In this document: in pieces, positions 49,635 through 59,520 of the stretch
Layout of the letters: each line of letters begins with the position of its first letter
Numbering within the stretch: position 1 is the first letter of the stretch
The notes under the pieces: generated by a model
Told to the model about the DNA's origin: nothing
What the model saw: only the letters and a program-made list of their open reading frames with translations
Databases searched by the model: none
Translations under genes and position numbers: made by a program
Assembly: GCF_001436555.1 (NCBI RefSeq)
Contig: NZ_AYZR01000008.1
Coordinates: 370,753-434,752 of the forward strand
DNA from: Lentilactobacillus senioris DSM 24302 = JCM 17472
GTDB taxonomy: Bacteria > Bacillota > Bacilli > Lactobacillales > Lactobacillaceae
DNA length: 64,000 nucleotides
Reading direction: 5' to 3'

Positions 49635-50525
49635 ATGGTAGCTAAACAAAATACACATCGCTGGTTAATCAGTATAGGAGTCATCGCTATTATTGGTGTG
49701 ATTTTAGCCGGGATGTATTTTGTAAAAACAACTCAAGTTCCGCACATTCAAATCACAGCGGTAGGTGATTCTTTAACTCAGGGAATTGGTGATGGCAACC
49801 AGGGTGGTTATCCTACTTTAATTTCGAAGAAAATAACTAAAGAAAAAAAAGCAATTGTCAAAAGTTCTAATTATGGCATTGCTGGTGAGACTACTGAGCA
49901 AATTAATGCGCGAGTTGTTAAAAATAACAAGGTAAAAACTGGCATTAAGAAGGCTAATGTGGTTACCATTACTACCGGTGGTAATGATTTATTGGCATTT
50001 TTTAAAGCTAATGCTTTAGAAACTGATACTAGTAAATTAACGCAAAAAGTTAATCTTGCAGCGAAGGATTATCAAGCTAATTTGCAAGAATTATTGACCA
50101 ATGTACGTAAACTAAATCCTAAGGCCAATATTTATCTATTTGGTATATATAATCCGTTGTATGTTTATTTTCCTCAAGTCAACTTATTAACCCAGACAGT
50201 GACTAAATGGAATCAAACTGCACAAAAAACGGTGTCTCAAAACAAATGGGTGTATTTTGTGGCTATCGATGATCAACTATCTAATGGCCAGTACCACACC
50301 GCTGAACAGCGGGCAAAATTAAAAAATGATTCGAATAAAGTTAATTCTAGTTTAACCTTAGATACTAATTCCATCTCAACTATTTTCAGTGGTTCTGGAA
50401 AAGAAATTAATGATTATCTATCTAACGATGATCATTTTCACCCTAATCATAAAGGCTATCAAATTATGACTAATGATCTGTATAAATCAATGACCAGCCA
50501 TGAAAATTGGCTAAAGGAGAAATAA
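49635..50525 (+). CDS. membrane-anchored SGNH/GDSL hydrolase (YpmR-like)
   Basis: Esterase or lipase-like protein of 296 residues, probably anchored outside the cell. One N-terminal helix (about 10-30), then the GDS block AVGDSLTQGIGDGNQGGYP (about 42-60) with the catalytic Ser, GGND near 116 (block III), and DHFHPNHKGYQ near the end with catalytic Asp and His. Followed five bases later by a ypmS-like gene, the same pair as in B. subtilis. Substrate unknown. Confidence 0.9.
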   Translation: MVAKQNTHRWLISIGVIAIIGVILAGMYFVKTTQVPHIQITAVGDSLTQGIGDGNQGGYPTLISKKITKEKKAIVKSSNYGIAGETTEQINARVVKNNKVKTGIKKANVVTITTGGNDLLAFFKANALETDTSKLTQKVNLAAKDYQANLQELLTNVRKLNPKANIYLFGIYNPLYVYFPQVNLLTQTVTKWNQTAQKTVSQNKWVYFVAIDDQLSNGQYHTAEQRAKLKNDSNKVNSSLTLDTNSISTIFSGSGKEINDYLSNDDHFHPNHKGYQIMTNDLYKSMTSHENWLKEK

Positions 50526-50529
50526 CAAC

Positions 50530-51141
50530 ATGCGAAGTGAAAATCGACAACGTAATCCATGGAAGTGGGCATTTTTGGGCTTATTGGCTATTTTAGTAGT
50601 TGGGGTAGCAACAGCGGCCATTCTAGCTTTTTCCAATTCTGAGTCACCAGTGACAGAGTCTGCTAATCAAACGGATTCGGTTCCGACATCGGCAACCTTA
50701 AATAAAAAACAGTTAAATTCATTAGTAGCTTATTATTTGGACAAACGGCAGGTAAACAGTACTAACCAATACCAAGTGAAGATAGAAGATCAAGTAATCA
50801 TTTACGGCTCTGTAAAAGTTTTGGGCAGTAACGTAAACTACTCACTATTCTTAACCCCTAAAGCTGAAGCCAATGGTAACGTAACCCTAAAAGCAACAAA
50901 ATTGTCGGTAGGCAAATTACAATTACCAATTAGTTTTGTGATGTTGTTTATTCAAAATAACTATGACTTGCCAGAATGGGTAACTATGAATGCTAATAAG
51001 CACGAAATTTATTTAGACATTACTCATATGAATAGTGACGGAATTAACTACAAAGCTAAAGAAATTGATACCAGTGGCGCTGGTAAATTTAAGTTTGAAA
51101 TGTTAATTCCAAAGACTGATGTGGAGGCTGGGAATGCGTAA
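50530..51141 (+). CDS. YpmS-like membrane-anchored protein (DUF2140)
   Basis: Protein of 203 residues: short basic N-terminus, one membrane helix (about 14-34), a polar linker, and an extracellular beta-rich domain of the DUF2140 family. Function unknown; constant linkage with the GDSL hydrolase suggests a shared role at the envelope. ATG after AAAGGAG. Its end overlaps the yozE-like gene by eight bases. Confidence 0.85.
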   Translation: MRSENRQRNPWKWAFLGLLAILVVGVATAAILAFSNSESPVTESANQTDSVPTSATLNKKQLNSLVAYYLDKRQVNSTNQYQVKIEDQVIIYGSVKVLGSNVNYSLFLTPKAEANGNVTLKATKLSVGKLQLPISFVMLFIQNNYDLPEWVTMNANKHEIYLDITHMNSDGINYKAKEIDTSGAGKFKFEMLIPKTDVEAGNA

Positions 51142-51352
51142 AAGTTTTTATCAATTTTTAATGACTAAAAGAAACCCAAGTAGCACTGAATCAGTTGCGG
51201 AGTTTGCTAACAATGCATTTTATGATCAGTCGTTTCCAAAACAGTCCACTGACTTTGATGAGTTATCTAAGTACCTAGAAGAAAATGCGAACTACCTTCC
51301 TAGCATGATAATTTTTGATGAGGCTTGGACGGAGTTTATTGAAACAAATTAG
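51134..51352 (+). CDS. YozE-like SAM-fold protein
   Basis: Small acidic protein of 72 residues of the YozE family (UPF0346), function unknown, with a SAM-like helical fold. The start is the ATG at 51134 (MRKSFYQFLMTKR) with GGAGG at 51124-51128; it overlaps the ypmS-like stop. It lies just before rbgA. Confidence 0.85.
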   Translation: MRKSFYQFLMTKRNPSSTESVAEFANNAFYDQSFPKQSTDFDELSKYLEENANYLPSMIIFDEAWTEFIETN

Positions 51353-51361
51353 GAGGTTACT

Positions 51362-52219
51362 ATGGCAGTAACAATTCAGTGGTTTCCGGGCCACATGGCA
51401 AAAGCAATCCGGGAATTTGAAGAAAACATCTCATTAGTAGATATCGTATTCGAACTAGTGGATGCTAGAGCTCCATATTCTACTTTGAACCCCGAAATTG
51501 CTCGTATTTCGGCAAATAAGCCCCATCTGTATATCCTAACTAAACGAGATTTGGCAGACGAAAAATTAACTAGACAGTGGCTTAATTATTTTCACAGTCA
51601 AAATAGTGCTGCGATTGCAGTGGATGCTAAAGGCAAATTTGGAGTGAAAGATATTTTAACCGCCATCAATCCGTTATTAAAGGATAAATTAGAACGTGAA
51701 CTAGCTAAGGGAATGAAGCCTCGGCCAATTAGAGCCATTGCCGTAGGTGTCCCTAACGTTGGTAAGTCTACGGTATTAAACCGTTTAGTTAAACGGCGGG
51801 CTGCTCAAGTGGGGAATCGTCCGGGGGTGACTAAGGGTCAACAGTGGCTCAAAGCCGATAATCACTTGGAATTGTTAGATACTCCAGGAATTTTATGGCC
51901 TAAATTCCAAGATCAATTAATTGCAGATAAATTAGCATTGACCGGAGCCATCAAGGATAGCGTCTACCACAGTGATGATATCGCCCTATTTGGCTTAGAA
52001 TATTTTGTGGCTCATTATCCTCAAGCTTTACAGGAACGGTATAAGTTAACTGAAGAAGATTTAGAGCTGCCAACCGCTGACTTGTTACTTTTAATTACTA
52101 AAAACATCGGTATGCGTGATGACTATGAACGCGCTTCTAACAGAATTATTTTGGATATGCGAAGTAAAAAGGTAGGCCCCTTTACTTTGGATACGTTAGA
52201 GGATATTGATAATGAGTGA
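51362..52219 (+). CDS. rbgA: ribosome biogenesis GTPase RbgA (YlqF)
   Basis: Circularly permuted GTPase for late 50S assembly, 285 residues. The permuted order is visible: G4 TKRD near residue 61 comes before G1 GVPNVGKST near 129 and G3 DTPG near 173. The N-terminal IQWFPGHMAKAIRE is the family signature. ATG after TAGGAGG. It overlaps rnhB by eight bases. Confidence 0.97.
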   Translation: MAVTIQWFPGHMAKAIREFEENISLVDIVFELVDARAPYSTLNPEIARISANKPHLYILTKRDLADEKLTRQWLNYFHSQNSAAIAVDAKGKFGVKDILTAINPLLKDKLERELAKGMKPRPIRAIAVGVPNVGKSTVLNRLVKRRAAQVGNRPGVTKGQQWLKADNHLELLDTPGILWPKFQDQLIADKLALTGAIKDSVYHSDDIALFGLEYFVAHYPQALQERYKLTEEDLELPTADLLLLITKNIGMRDDYERASNRIILDMRSKKVGPFTLDTLEDIDNE

Positions 52220-52985
52220 ACAGTTAACGGTTAAACAAATTGAAGAACAATTAAAAAAGGTGGATTCGCTCAACGATCCCCTTTTTTTGAGGTTAAAAAC
52301 AGATCCTCGCTCAGGAGTTCAAAAAGCCATCGTTAAAAATGAACGACGGTTACATAAGCAGCAAGAACGCCAAATTGAATTTCAAAATCGTTTTAAGTAT
52401 GAACAAGAATTTTGGCATCAGGGAATTAATTATGTTGCTGGCATCGACGAAGTAGGTCGGGGACCATTAGCCGGTCCGGTAGTGGCTGCCGCAGTGATTT
52501 TACCGAAGAATTTTGATTTAATCGAAGTTAACGATTCTAAACAACTATCTGCTAATCAACGGGCTAATTTAGCGCCATTAATCCAACAAGAAGCATTAGG
52601 AATTGGTATTGGCGAAATTGATAACACGATAATTGATCGGGTTAATATTTATGAAGCGGCTAAATTGGCGATGCAAGAGGCACTATCTAACTTAACGCAA
52701 GCACCAGAACAATTAATTATTGATGCGATGAAAATTAATACGGTGATTCCGCAACTATCTTTAATCAAAGGTGATGCTAAAAGCATCAGTATCAGTGCTG
52801 CTAGCATTGTGGCTAAAGTGTATCGAGATCAAATTATGAGTCAATATGCTCAGCAATATCCGGGTTATGGGTTTGAAAATAATGATGGATATGGGACTAA
52901 AGAGCATCTAACCGGGTTGGAATTATACGGGGTGACTCCAATCCACCGCCAATCCTTTAGTCCGGTCAAAAAATTCATGAAGTAA
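52212..52985 (+). CDS. rnhB: ribonuclease HII
   Basis: Cleaves RNA in RNA-DNA hybrids and at single ribonucleotides, 257 residues. The catalytic AGIDEVGRGPLAGPVVAAA begins near residue 75, followed by ISAASIVAKVYRD and YPGYGFENNDGYGTKEH. An N-terminal extension of about 70 residues before the core is usual for Firmicute RNase HII. Coupled to rbgA, a standard pairing. Confidence 0.97.
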   Translation: MSEQLTVKQIEEQLKKVDSLNDPLFLRLKTDPRSGVQKAIVKNERRLHKQQERQIEFQNRFKYEQEFWHQGINYVAGIDEVGRGPLAGPVVAAAVILPKNFDLIEVNDSKQLSANQRANLAPLIQQEALGIGIGEIDNTIIDRVNIYEAAKLAMQEALSNLTQAPEQLIIDAMKINTVIPQLSLIKGDAKSISISAASIVAKVYRDQIMSQYAQQYPGYGFENNDGYGTKEHLTGLELYGVTPIHRQSFSPVKKFMK

Positions 52986-53026
52986 CGCTTAATTTATCGT
53001 ATTTATCCTTTAAAAGGGGTTAAACG

Positions 53027-53896
53027 ATGAAATTACGAGATTTGCTTTTAAGAGTCCATTTAAGTAAGGGAATTGGTATTAAGGGCCGTTATTTAGCGTA
53101 TCGTTTCTTATTAACACAACCATTTTTAAGTAAAGTAACCGCAAAAACCATTATTCAAGCAGGAATCATTGCTCCTAAATATCAGGCTGTGTTTGAACGC
53201 AGTTTTAATCGGTTGTTAACGGATCAACAACTAATAAATCGATTAGTTGATAATGAACAATGGGTTTGTATTTGCGATAATGACTATCCTGTGCGATTGA
53301 AAGAAAGTTATTTACCGCCAATTATTGTGTTTTATCGAGGTAACTGGCAATTAGTTCATAAAACGACCTTAGCTATCGTTGGATCTAGAAAAGCTAGCCT
53401 GTATTCAGTTCATGCTTTGAATAAATTACTAACTCCTATTTGCTGTCGCCAATTAGTAGTTGTATCTGGACTAGCTAAAGGGGCTGATACATTAGCTCAT
53501 ACTAGAGCCATTCAACAGCGTGGTAAAACCATTGCCGTTATTGGTACTGGAATGGACATTTGTTATCCAATTAGCAATCAAAAGCTACAGCGATACATTG
53601 CTGCTAATCATTTATTAATTAGCGAATATCCAAATGGCACTCGTGGGTATAGAAGTCACTACCCCGAAAGGAATAGGATAATCTCCGGCCTAGTAGAAAC
53701 TATTTTGGTAACTGAAGCTGCTCAACGGTCCGGAAGCTTAATTACGGCAAATCTAGCATTGCAAAACAATCGCAATGTTTTAGCACTTCCAGGACCTATA
53801 ACCAGTGCCTTATCCGTTGGTACTAATGAACTAATTGCTGCTGGAGCTAAACCAGTCTTGAATACTCAAGACCTATTAGAAGAGTTTGTTAGTTGA
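53027..53896 (+). CDS. dprA: DNA processing protein DprA
   Basis: Loads RecA on single-stranded DNA during natural transformation, 289 residues. Rossmann-like core with AIVGSRKASLYS near 117, VVSGLAKGADTLAH near 150, TIAVIGTGMDICYP near 170 and SGSLITANLALQNNRNVLALPG near 238. Its presence is compatible with, but does not prove, competence. The rnhB-dprA-topA order is standard in lactobacilli. Confidence 0.96.
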   Translation: MKLRDLLLRVHLSKGIGIKGRYLAYRFLLTQPFLSKVTAKTIIQAGIIAPKYQAVFERSFNRLLTDQQLINRLVDNEQWVCICDNDYPVRLKESYLPPIIVFYRGNWQLVHKTTLAIVGSRKASLYSVHALNKLLTPICCRQLVVVSGLAKGADTLAHTRAIQQRGKTIAVIGTGMDICYPISNQKLQRYIAANHLLISEYPNGTRGYRSHYPERNRIISGLVETILVTEAAQRSGSLITANLALQNNRNVLALPGPITSALSVGTNELIAAGAKPVLNTQDLLEEFVS

Positions 53897-53921
53897 CAGT
53901 TTCTAAAAGCTGCAATATTAT
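53893..53921 (+). promoter_or_regulatory. topA promoter
   Basis: Consensus TTGACA (53893-53898), 17-base spacer, TATTAT (53916-53921). The -35 overlaps the dprA stop codon. Confidence 0.85.
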
Positions 53922-54004
53922 GTGGTAGATTCGTTTTTAAAATTTCTACTATTATATACATTAATTTAAACATCTAAAATCAAAAAATTACCTAAGGAGA
54001 CATA

Positions 54005-56125
54005 ATGGTAACTAGTACAACAACTAAAAAGAAAACCAAACCAAAAGTTAAAAGAAAACCTGCCAAAAAGAACTTGGTAATTGTTGAGTCACCAGCCAAG
54101 GCTAAAACCATCGAAAAGTACTTAGGCCGCTCTTATAAAGTAATTGCCAGCAAAGGTCACGTTCGTGATCTACCTAAGAGTTCTATGGGAGTAGATATTG
54201 AACATGATTACGATCCTCACTACATCTCTATTCGTGGTAAGGGCGATACGATTAAAGAACTAAGAAGTGCCGCTAAAAAAGCTAAGAAAGTGTATTTAGC
54301 AGCCGATCCGGATCGTGAAGGTGAATCAATTGCTTGGCACTTATCCCATATTCTGAAGTTAGATCCTAATGATGATAACCGGGTTGTTTTCAACGAAATT
54401 ACTAAAGATGCGGTGAAGGAATCATTCAATCACCCTAGAAGTATTGATATGGATTTAGTTGATGCCCAACAGGCTCGAAGAATTTTAGACCGGTTAGTAG
54501 GCTATTCTATTTCTCCATTATTATGGCAAAAAGTAAAAAAGGGATTAAGTGCTGGTCGAGTTCAATCCATTGCTTTATGGTTGATTATCGAACGAGAAAA
54601 AGAAATCACTGCTTTTAAGCCTGAAGAATATTGGACCATTGATTCCGAGTTTCAGAAGGGCCGTTCTAAGTTTAAAGCTTCGTTTTATGGAGTTAACGGC
54701 AAGAAAAAAGACCTACCAAATAATGAAGTTGTTCAAGAGATTCTTAAACAATTGGATCCAAAGGCGCCATTTGATATTACTAAGGTCACTAAAAAAGAAC
54801 GCAAGCGTCAACCTCAGCCACCATTTACTACCAGTACCATGCAACAAGAAGCTAACCGGAAATTAAATTACCGAACTAGAAAAACCATGATGGCCGCCCA
54901 ACAATTATATGAAGGAATTAATTTGGGTAAGGAAGGTAATCAAGGTTTGATTACCTATATGAGAACTGATTCTACGCGAATCTCAGCTATTGCTAAGCAC
55001 GAGGCAGCCCAATACCTTCACAATGAATTAGGCGAGCAATACGCTGCTACTAAGCCCATTAAAGGTAAGTTACCTGAAGGAGCTCAGGATGCCCATGAAG
55101 CTATTCGGCCAACTTCCGTATTTAGAACTCCAGATAGCGTTAAAGAATACTTAACTAAAGACCAATTCCGGTTATACCAAATGATTTGGTCTCGATTCGT
55201 TGCCAGTCAAATGACCCCGGCAGTTATGGATACCATGACGGTTACTATTGAACAAAACAACGTAATCTTTAGAGCCAATGGTTCTAAAATGAAGTTTGAT
55301 GGGTTCTTAAAAATTTACGGCGATGGCAAAGAAAAGGATAATTTACTTCCTGACTTGGCAGTTGGCGATCAAGTCGATTTGGTTAATAATAATCCGGATC
55401 AACATTTCACTCAGCCGCCTGCTCGTTATAGCGAAGCTACGTTGATTAAAACCTTGGAAGAAAAAGGGGTGGGAAGACCATCAACCTATTCTCCAACTCT
55501 AGAAACTATCCAACGTCGTTATTACGTTAAATTAGTCGGTAAACGTTTTGAACCTACCGAATTAGGTGAAATTGTTAATTCTATTATCGTAGATTATTTC
55601 CCAGATATTGTTAACGTTGACTTTACTGCTAATCTAGAAAATGAACTAGATGAAATTGAAGAAGGTCAAGAAAACTGGGTTAAAGTAATTGATGAGTTTT
55701 ACCAACCATTTTCAACGGAAGTGCAAAAAGCCACTGAAAATATGGAAAAAGTGCAAATCAAAGATGAGCCTGCTGGGTTTAACTGTGATATCTGTGGGGC
55801 ACCAATGGTAGTTAAGATGGGGCGCTATGGTAAATTTCATGCTTGTTCTCGTTTCCCTGATTGTCGTAATACAAAAGCGATTGTCAAAGAAATTGGAGTT
55901 ACTTGTCCTAAATGTCATGAAGGCCAAGTGATTGAACGTAAATCTAAGAAGAATCGGGTCTTTTATGGTTGTTCACGCTTTCCAGAATGTGATTTTGTTT
56001 CCTGGGATAAACCAGTAGGACGTAATTGTCCTAAAGATCAACATTTCTTAGTAGAAAAGAAAATTAAGGGTGGAACTCAGGTTGTTTGTCCTAATGGCGA
56101 CTATGAAGAAACTCCCCAAAAATAA
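54005..56125 (+). CDS. topA: DNA topoisomerase I
   Basis: Type IA topoisomerase that relaxes negative supercoils, 706 residues. A lysine-rich leader (1-20) precedes the TOPRIM domain with [15 protein letters not shown]; the nucleophilic Tyr is in [12 protein letters not shown] near 315. The C-terminus has two four-Cys zinc ribbons (CDICGAPM to [15 protein letters not shown] to CSRFPEC) and a third, degenerate one. ATG after TAAGGAG. Own promoter and terminator. Confidence 0.97.
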   Translation: MVTSTTTKKKTKPKVKRKPAKKNLVIVESPAKAKTIEKYLGRSYKVIASKGHVRDLPKSSMGVDIEHDYDPHYISIRGKGDTIKELRSAAKKAKKVYLAADPDREGESIAWHLSHILKLDPNDDNRVVFNEITKDAVKESFNHPRSIDMDLVDAQQARRILDRLVGYSISPLLWQKVKKGLSAGRVQSIALWLIIEREKEITAFKPEEYWTIDSEFQKGRSKFKASFYGVNGKKKDLPNNEVVQEILKQLDPKAPFDITKVTKKERKRQPQPPFTTSTMQQEANRKLNYRTRKTMMAAQQLYEGINLGKEGNQGLITYMRTDSTRISAIAKHEAAQYLHNELGEQYAATKPIKGKLPEGAQDAHEAIRPTSVFRTPDSVKEYLTKDQFRLYQMIWSRFVASQMTPAVMDTMTVTIEQNNVIFRANGSKMKFDGFLKIYGDGKEKDNLLPDLAVGDQVDLVNNNPDQHFTQPPARYSEATLIKTLEEKGVGRPSTYSPTLETIQRRYYVKLVGKRFEPTELGEIVNSIIVDYFPDIVNVDFTANLENELDEIEEGQENWVKVIDEFYQPFSTEVQKATENMEKVQIKDEPAGFNCDICGAPMVVKMGRYGKFHACSRFPDCRNTKAIVKEIGVTCPKCHEGQVIERKSKKNRVFYGCSRFPECDFVSWDKPVGRNCPKDQHFLVEKKIKGGTQVVCPNGDYEETPQK

Positions 56126-56126
56126 T

Positions 56127-56166
56127 AAAAAAGCAATTCGAATAATTTCGAATTGCTTTTTTATTA
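56127..56166 (+). terminator. bidirectional terminator after topA
   Basis: AAAGCAATTCGAA and TTCGAATTGCTTT arms around a four-base loop, A-run before and T-run after; shared with the convergent permease. Confidence 0.9.
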
Positions 56167-57648
56167 TTTATTTTTTCCACTACGGAAGGAATAGAAGATC
56201 AAAGCCACGCTTCCGAAGAATAGTGGTCCCATAATTGTCCAGAACGCAGTAACATAATCATGCGCTAAGATTGGTTGCAATGCAGTAAAGATAATTCCTA
56301 GAGAAATTACAATTAAAATAACGGTCACAATCAAATTAGTAATGATGGGATTTTTATAGGCTACAAAAGGTCGTTCGATATTTTGTTTCTTCTTAAAGAA
56401 TGGAAAGGCACCAATTAGAAATAAGAATGGAACTGAAGTTGAGATGTTTCCCATGTCCGTTAGGATTAGGTAGAATTTTTGAGCCCCGGCACCACCAAAG
56501 GCAATCAGAAGAATGAAAACTGCTACAATACCAGCTTGAAGCCACATTGCAAATGCAGGCATACCAGCTTTATTTAGTTTGGTCATTCTCTTAGGCCAGA
56601 GTTCTTTAGGAGACCCCATAATAAATGACTTTAATGGAGAATAGGTAAGAATAAAGAACGAACCACAGTAGGCAAAGAACATGCTTAAACCGGTGAAACG
56701 AGAAAGTAAAGAGCCAATCATTGCTGAAGTACTGTTGGAAAGTCCTAAACTATGTCCAAAGAAGTTACCTAAATTATTCATTAACACATACGTAACGTTT
56801 CCTAACGTAACATTGTCACCACTGATTACTTTAGTCCAGTTAGTATTAATCCCCCAAAGAAAGATAGACAATGAATAAAAAATAGTAATGAAAAAGGCTG
56901 CGAACATAATTCCTTTAGGGAAAGTCTTTTCTGGTTGGTCTAGATCATCTACTAAACCACTCATAGATTCCATCCCAGCGTAAGCAAAAATGGCGTACAC
57001 CACAAATGACATCACCGCAATAGGCGAACCAAATTGCGGGTTAGGGGACTTAACAAAACTAGAAATACCATGGATGGGTTGTTGTAATTCACCATGATTA
57101 ACAATTAATAAGATAATGGAAGAAACAAAGAAAATTCCAGTTAAGACCATTACGAAAACCCCACCAATTGAAGCAATTCTGGCAATAGATTTAACACCTC
57201 TGGTGGTAAAGAATGTTACTAAAATCATCCAACATAAGGCTAATAAACCAACAGTTTGAACGGAGGTTAATCCTAGAAAATGCCAATTTTGAGTTTGGTC
57301 AGAACCAAAAATTAAAGTAGATAATGGAATCCAAACTTTAGATGAAGTTGAAACCATCCAGATTACCCAAGTAGAAAGCCAGATAAAGGTTCCTACAAAG
57401 GCATAGCGATCACCAACTGATTCAGATAACCAAGAATAAAAACCACCATGAGATTCCTTAAACGCGGCTCCATATTCGGCAAACATTAATCCAGAGGGTA
57501 AGAAAAAGATAATAGCAGCGAAAATATACCAAATAATACTAGCGTACCCCATTTGGGCAAATGCAATAGGGGTATTTGCAAAACCATAGATAGAACTAAA
57601 GATCATTAGGATCAGTCCTACTAAGGAAATTTTAGCTTTGTTTTCCAT
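56164..57648 (-). CDS. APC-family amino acid permease (YjeM-like)
   Basis: Integral membrane transporter of 494 residues with about 12-14 hydrophobic helices. The APC pattern is clear: GFANTPIAFAQMGYASIIWY in the first helices and YAGMESMSGLVDDLDQPEKTFPKGI near residues 218-242. It is closest by eye to the YjeM/GadC-like group of amino-acid exchangers, but the substrate is not readable. It lies 12 bases downstream of a dipeptidase gene, so it may import or exchange residues connected with peptide breakdown. Confidence 0.85.
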   Translation of the reverse strand: MENKAKISLVGLILMIFSSIYGFANTPIAFAQMGYASIIWYIFAAIIFFLPSGLMFAEYGAAFKESHGGFYSWLSESVGDRYAFVGTFIWLSTWVIWMVSTSSKVWIPLSTLIFGSDQTQNWHFLGLTSVQTVGLLALCWMILVTFFTTRGVKSIARIASIGGVFVMVLTGIFFVSSIILLIVNHGELQQPIHGISSFVKSPNPQFGSPIAVMSFVVYAIFAYAGMESMSGLVDDLDQPEKTFPKGIMFAAFFITIFYSLSIFLWGINTNWTKVISGDNVTLGNVTYVLMNNLGNFFGHSLGLSNSTSAMIGSLLSRFTGLSMFFAYCGSFFILTYSPLKSFIMGSPKELWPKRMTKLNKAGMPAFAMWLQAGIVAVFILLIAFGGAGAQKFYLILTDMGNISTSVPFLFLIGAFPFFKKKQNIERPFVAYKNPIITNLIVTVILIVISLGIIFTALQPILAHDYVTAFWTIMGPLFFGSVALIFYSFRSGKNK

Positions 57649-57660
57649 AGAGATAACTCC

Positions 57661-59091
57661 TTATAAATTCGTATCGTGTTTGTAGTTAAGCGGTGACATA
57701 TCAGTAGCTAGAGTAATTAGTTCACTAGTTAATTGCCGATATTTAGTTAAGCCTAATTCCGCATTTTGAAAATTAACTTTCGTCAATAACGTCTTTAACT
57801 CGATATCAGAATAGTGCATTACCTTTTGATCCGTATCGGCGATAATTTTACCAAAATGTTGCCGAAGCTCCGCTTGAGCATCCTGAAGTTTGGACTCGAA
57901 TAATCCGTAATGAGCGTCTACTAAAACACTGGCATGCTTGTAAACCCAGTAAGCATTGTCGGGATTAAACGTAGCTTGAGCATTATGGTAACTATCAGGG
58001 GTTTGAGTAGCTCCGGAGTAGAATGGTACAAAAGTACTTTCGGCAGCTACTCCCATGGCTAGCCATTGAATTCCAGCAGCTTCCTTAGGCATATTAGGAC
58101 GGAGTTGTAAAACATGGGATTCTTGAGTTTTAGCAAGACTAACGGGGCGGAATCGTTTCTTATCAGCGACTGAACTGTTCCCCACAGGATCATACTGAGT
58201 TCCTTGGTAGTGAGATGCTAAATAGGCCTGGGCATCATTAACACTTAGTTTGCGGTTAGCTTTATTAATAAACGGCATATCGTTACTAGTGGGAGTATAT
58301 TCTAGTTCAGGTGAAAACATTTTTAACCCGTACCATACTCGTGGATAATTATAATATTGGTCCTGCAAACTATCGGTTCCAAAAATATTTCTGAAGTTAA
58401 AAGACCCATCTAAAGCTGGATTTAAGTTGTTTTGAGTTACAAATTCAACAATGGAAGGGGCCCACATGAAGTTTTCAGGATCAGCAAAATCAATGTTTTG
58501 AATTGCCAATTGGTTGGAAACAACTGCATAACTATCATCGGGAATTCGTTGGGCTACCCATTGGTGTCCACCAGCAGTTTCCATATACCAGGCTTCATTG
58601 AGATCAGCAAATAAAATTCCGTTAGTTTCACAGGTTCCATAGCGTTCCACAATTTGCCCTAATCGTAAAACACCTTCTCGGGCCGTTTTAACGTATGGCA
58701 ATACCACGTTAAGCATGGCTTCTTCACCAATTCCATCAGCAACTAGTGGATCAATACTTAAAACATTGTCATTAGTATAAGCACTTTCAGTAGCACTCAT
58801 AGCAACGTTAAATTCATTAATTCCGTCTTCTTCGAAATAGCCTTCGTCTAACGTCCATTCTGGAGTGGCTGAATACTTATAAGCCAATTTAGGAAGGGGC
58901 ATCGTAAATTTATTAGCATTAGATTTAAAAATTTGAGAATCAACGTGCATTTCTCTAGGGTGAATGATATAATTTTTCGGCCACGCTGCTTTACTATCTT
59001 CATTGCGACCAATCATAATAGAGCCATCAATACTGGCTTTTTTACCAATTAAAATACTTGTACAAGCCGAATATAATTGTTTTTCAATCAA
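57661..59091 (-). CDS. pepD: C69-family dipeptidase (PepD)
   Basis: N-terminal-nucleophile dipeptidase, 476 residues. The likely nucleophile is Cys10 in SACTSILIGKKASIDGS, exposed after removal of a nine-residue leader, as for the lactobacillar PepD enzymes; GRNEDS follows. It hydrolyses a broad range of dipeptides in the cytoplasm. The start is TTG at 59091 with AAGGAG upstream; an ATG seven bases earlier is in another frame and closes quickly. First gene of a two-gene minus-strand unit with the permease. Confidence 0.92.
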   Translation of the reverse strand: MIEKQLYSACTSILIGKKASIDGSIMIGRNEDSKAAWPKNYIIHPREMHVDSQIFKSNANKFTMPLPKLAYKYSATPEWTLDEGYFEEDGINEFNVAMSATESAYTNDNVLSIDPLVADGIGEEAMLNVVLPYVKTAREGVLRLGQIVERYGTCETNGILFADLNEAWYMETAGGHQWVAQRIPDDSYAVVSNQLAIQNIDFADPENFMWAPSIVEFVTQNNLNPALDGSFNFRNIFGTDSLQDQYYNYPRVWYGLKMFSPELEYTPTSNDMPFINKANRKLSVNDAQAYLASHYQGTQYDPVGNSSVADKKRFRPVSLAKTQESHVLQLRPNMPKEAAGIQWLAMGVAAESTFVPFYSGATQTPDSYHNAQATFNPDNAYWVYKHASVLVDAHYGLFESKLQDAQAELRQHFGKIIADTDQKVMHYSDIELKTLLTKVNFQNAELGLTKYRQLTSELITLATDMSPLNYKHDTNL

Positions 59092-59226
59092 TTTTCATTC
59101 TCCTTTTTTAGATATTTTTTAATTTTATCATATAAAAAATAATCCGATCATTTTTTTGCAAAATTCTTTCATAAATATGCACAATTAAGCTTTCTTTTCT
59201 GAAAGTTAAATATTATTAAGCAGGAT

Positions 59227-59255
59227 TTGAATGAAACGGTTTCTTAAGGTACAAT
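59227..59255 (+). promoter_or_regulatory. promoter of the tautomerase pair with palindromic spacer
   Basis: TTGAAT (59227-59232), exactly 17 bases, TACAAT (59250-59255). The spacer holds the perfect palindrome GAAAC-G-GTTTC (59233-59243), a candidate repressor site. Confidence 0.65.
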
Positions 59256-59291
59256 TAGGAAAGATTCAATCCGTGACCGAGGAGGGTAACT

Positions 59292-59450
59292 ATGCCAATT
59301 GTTAATATTGACTTGCGTGAAGGGCAGGACCCTAAACAAATTAAAGCGCTAGTTGCAGATGTTACACAAGCAATCGCTAAGAATGCTGCTGTTCCAGAAG
59401 AACGTGTTCATATTATTGTAAATGAGCACGATGAAGAGCATTTTAACTAG
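59292..59450 (+). CDS. 4-oxalocrotonate tautomerase family protein, short form
   Basis: Protein of 52 residues in the 4-OT family, whose members use N-terminal Pro as a general base after Met removal. Pro1 is present (MPIVNIDLREGQDP), but relative to Pseudomonas 4-OT Arg11 is Gln and Arg39 is His, and the protein stops right after the HF pair at 49-50, lacking the usual GxGG tail. GGAGGG precedes the ATG at 59292. A second, full-length paralog follows 70 bases downstream. The physiological reaction is unknown. Confidence 0.85.
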   Translation: MPIVNIDLREGQDPKQIKALVADVTQAIAKNAAVPEERVHIIVNEHDEEHFN

Positions 59451-59520
59451 TAAATAAACTTTAAAACATTATCAGTGAGGTAATTTTGCCAACCATTGAA
59501 ATGATTTTAGGAGGGGAATT

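Noticed and set aside
59231-59244. cre-like (CcpA) site upstream of the tautomerase genes
   Set aside because: The sequence contains a CG and a matching right half, but the left half does not fit the TGWNANCG pattern, and the palindrome is centred on one base rather than on CG. It is reported only as an unassigned operator candidate.
59401-59520. Frameshift explaining the short first tautomerase
   Set aside because: No alternative frame after the TAG encodes the missing GxGG tail, so the gene is genuinely short rather than frameshifted.
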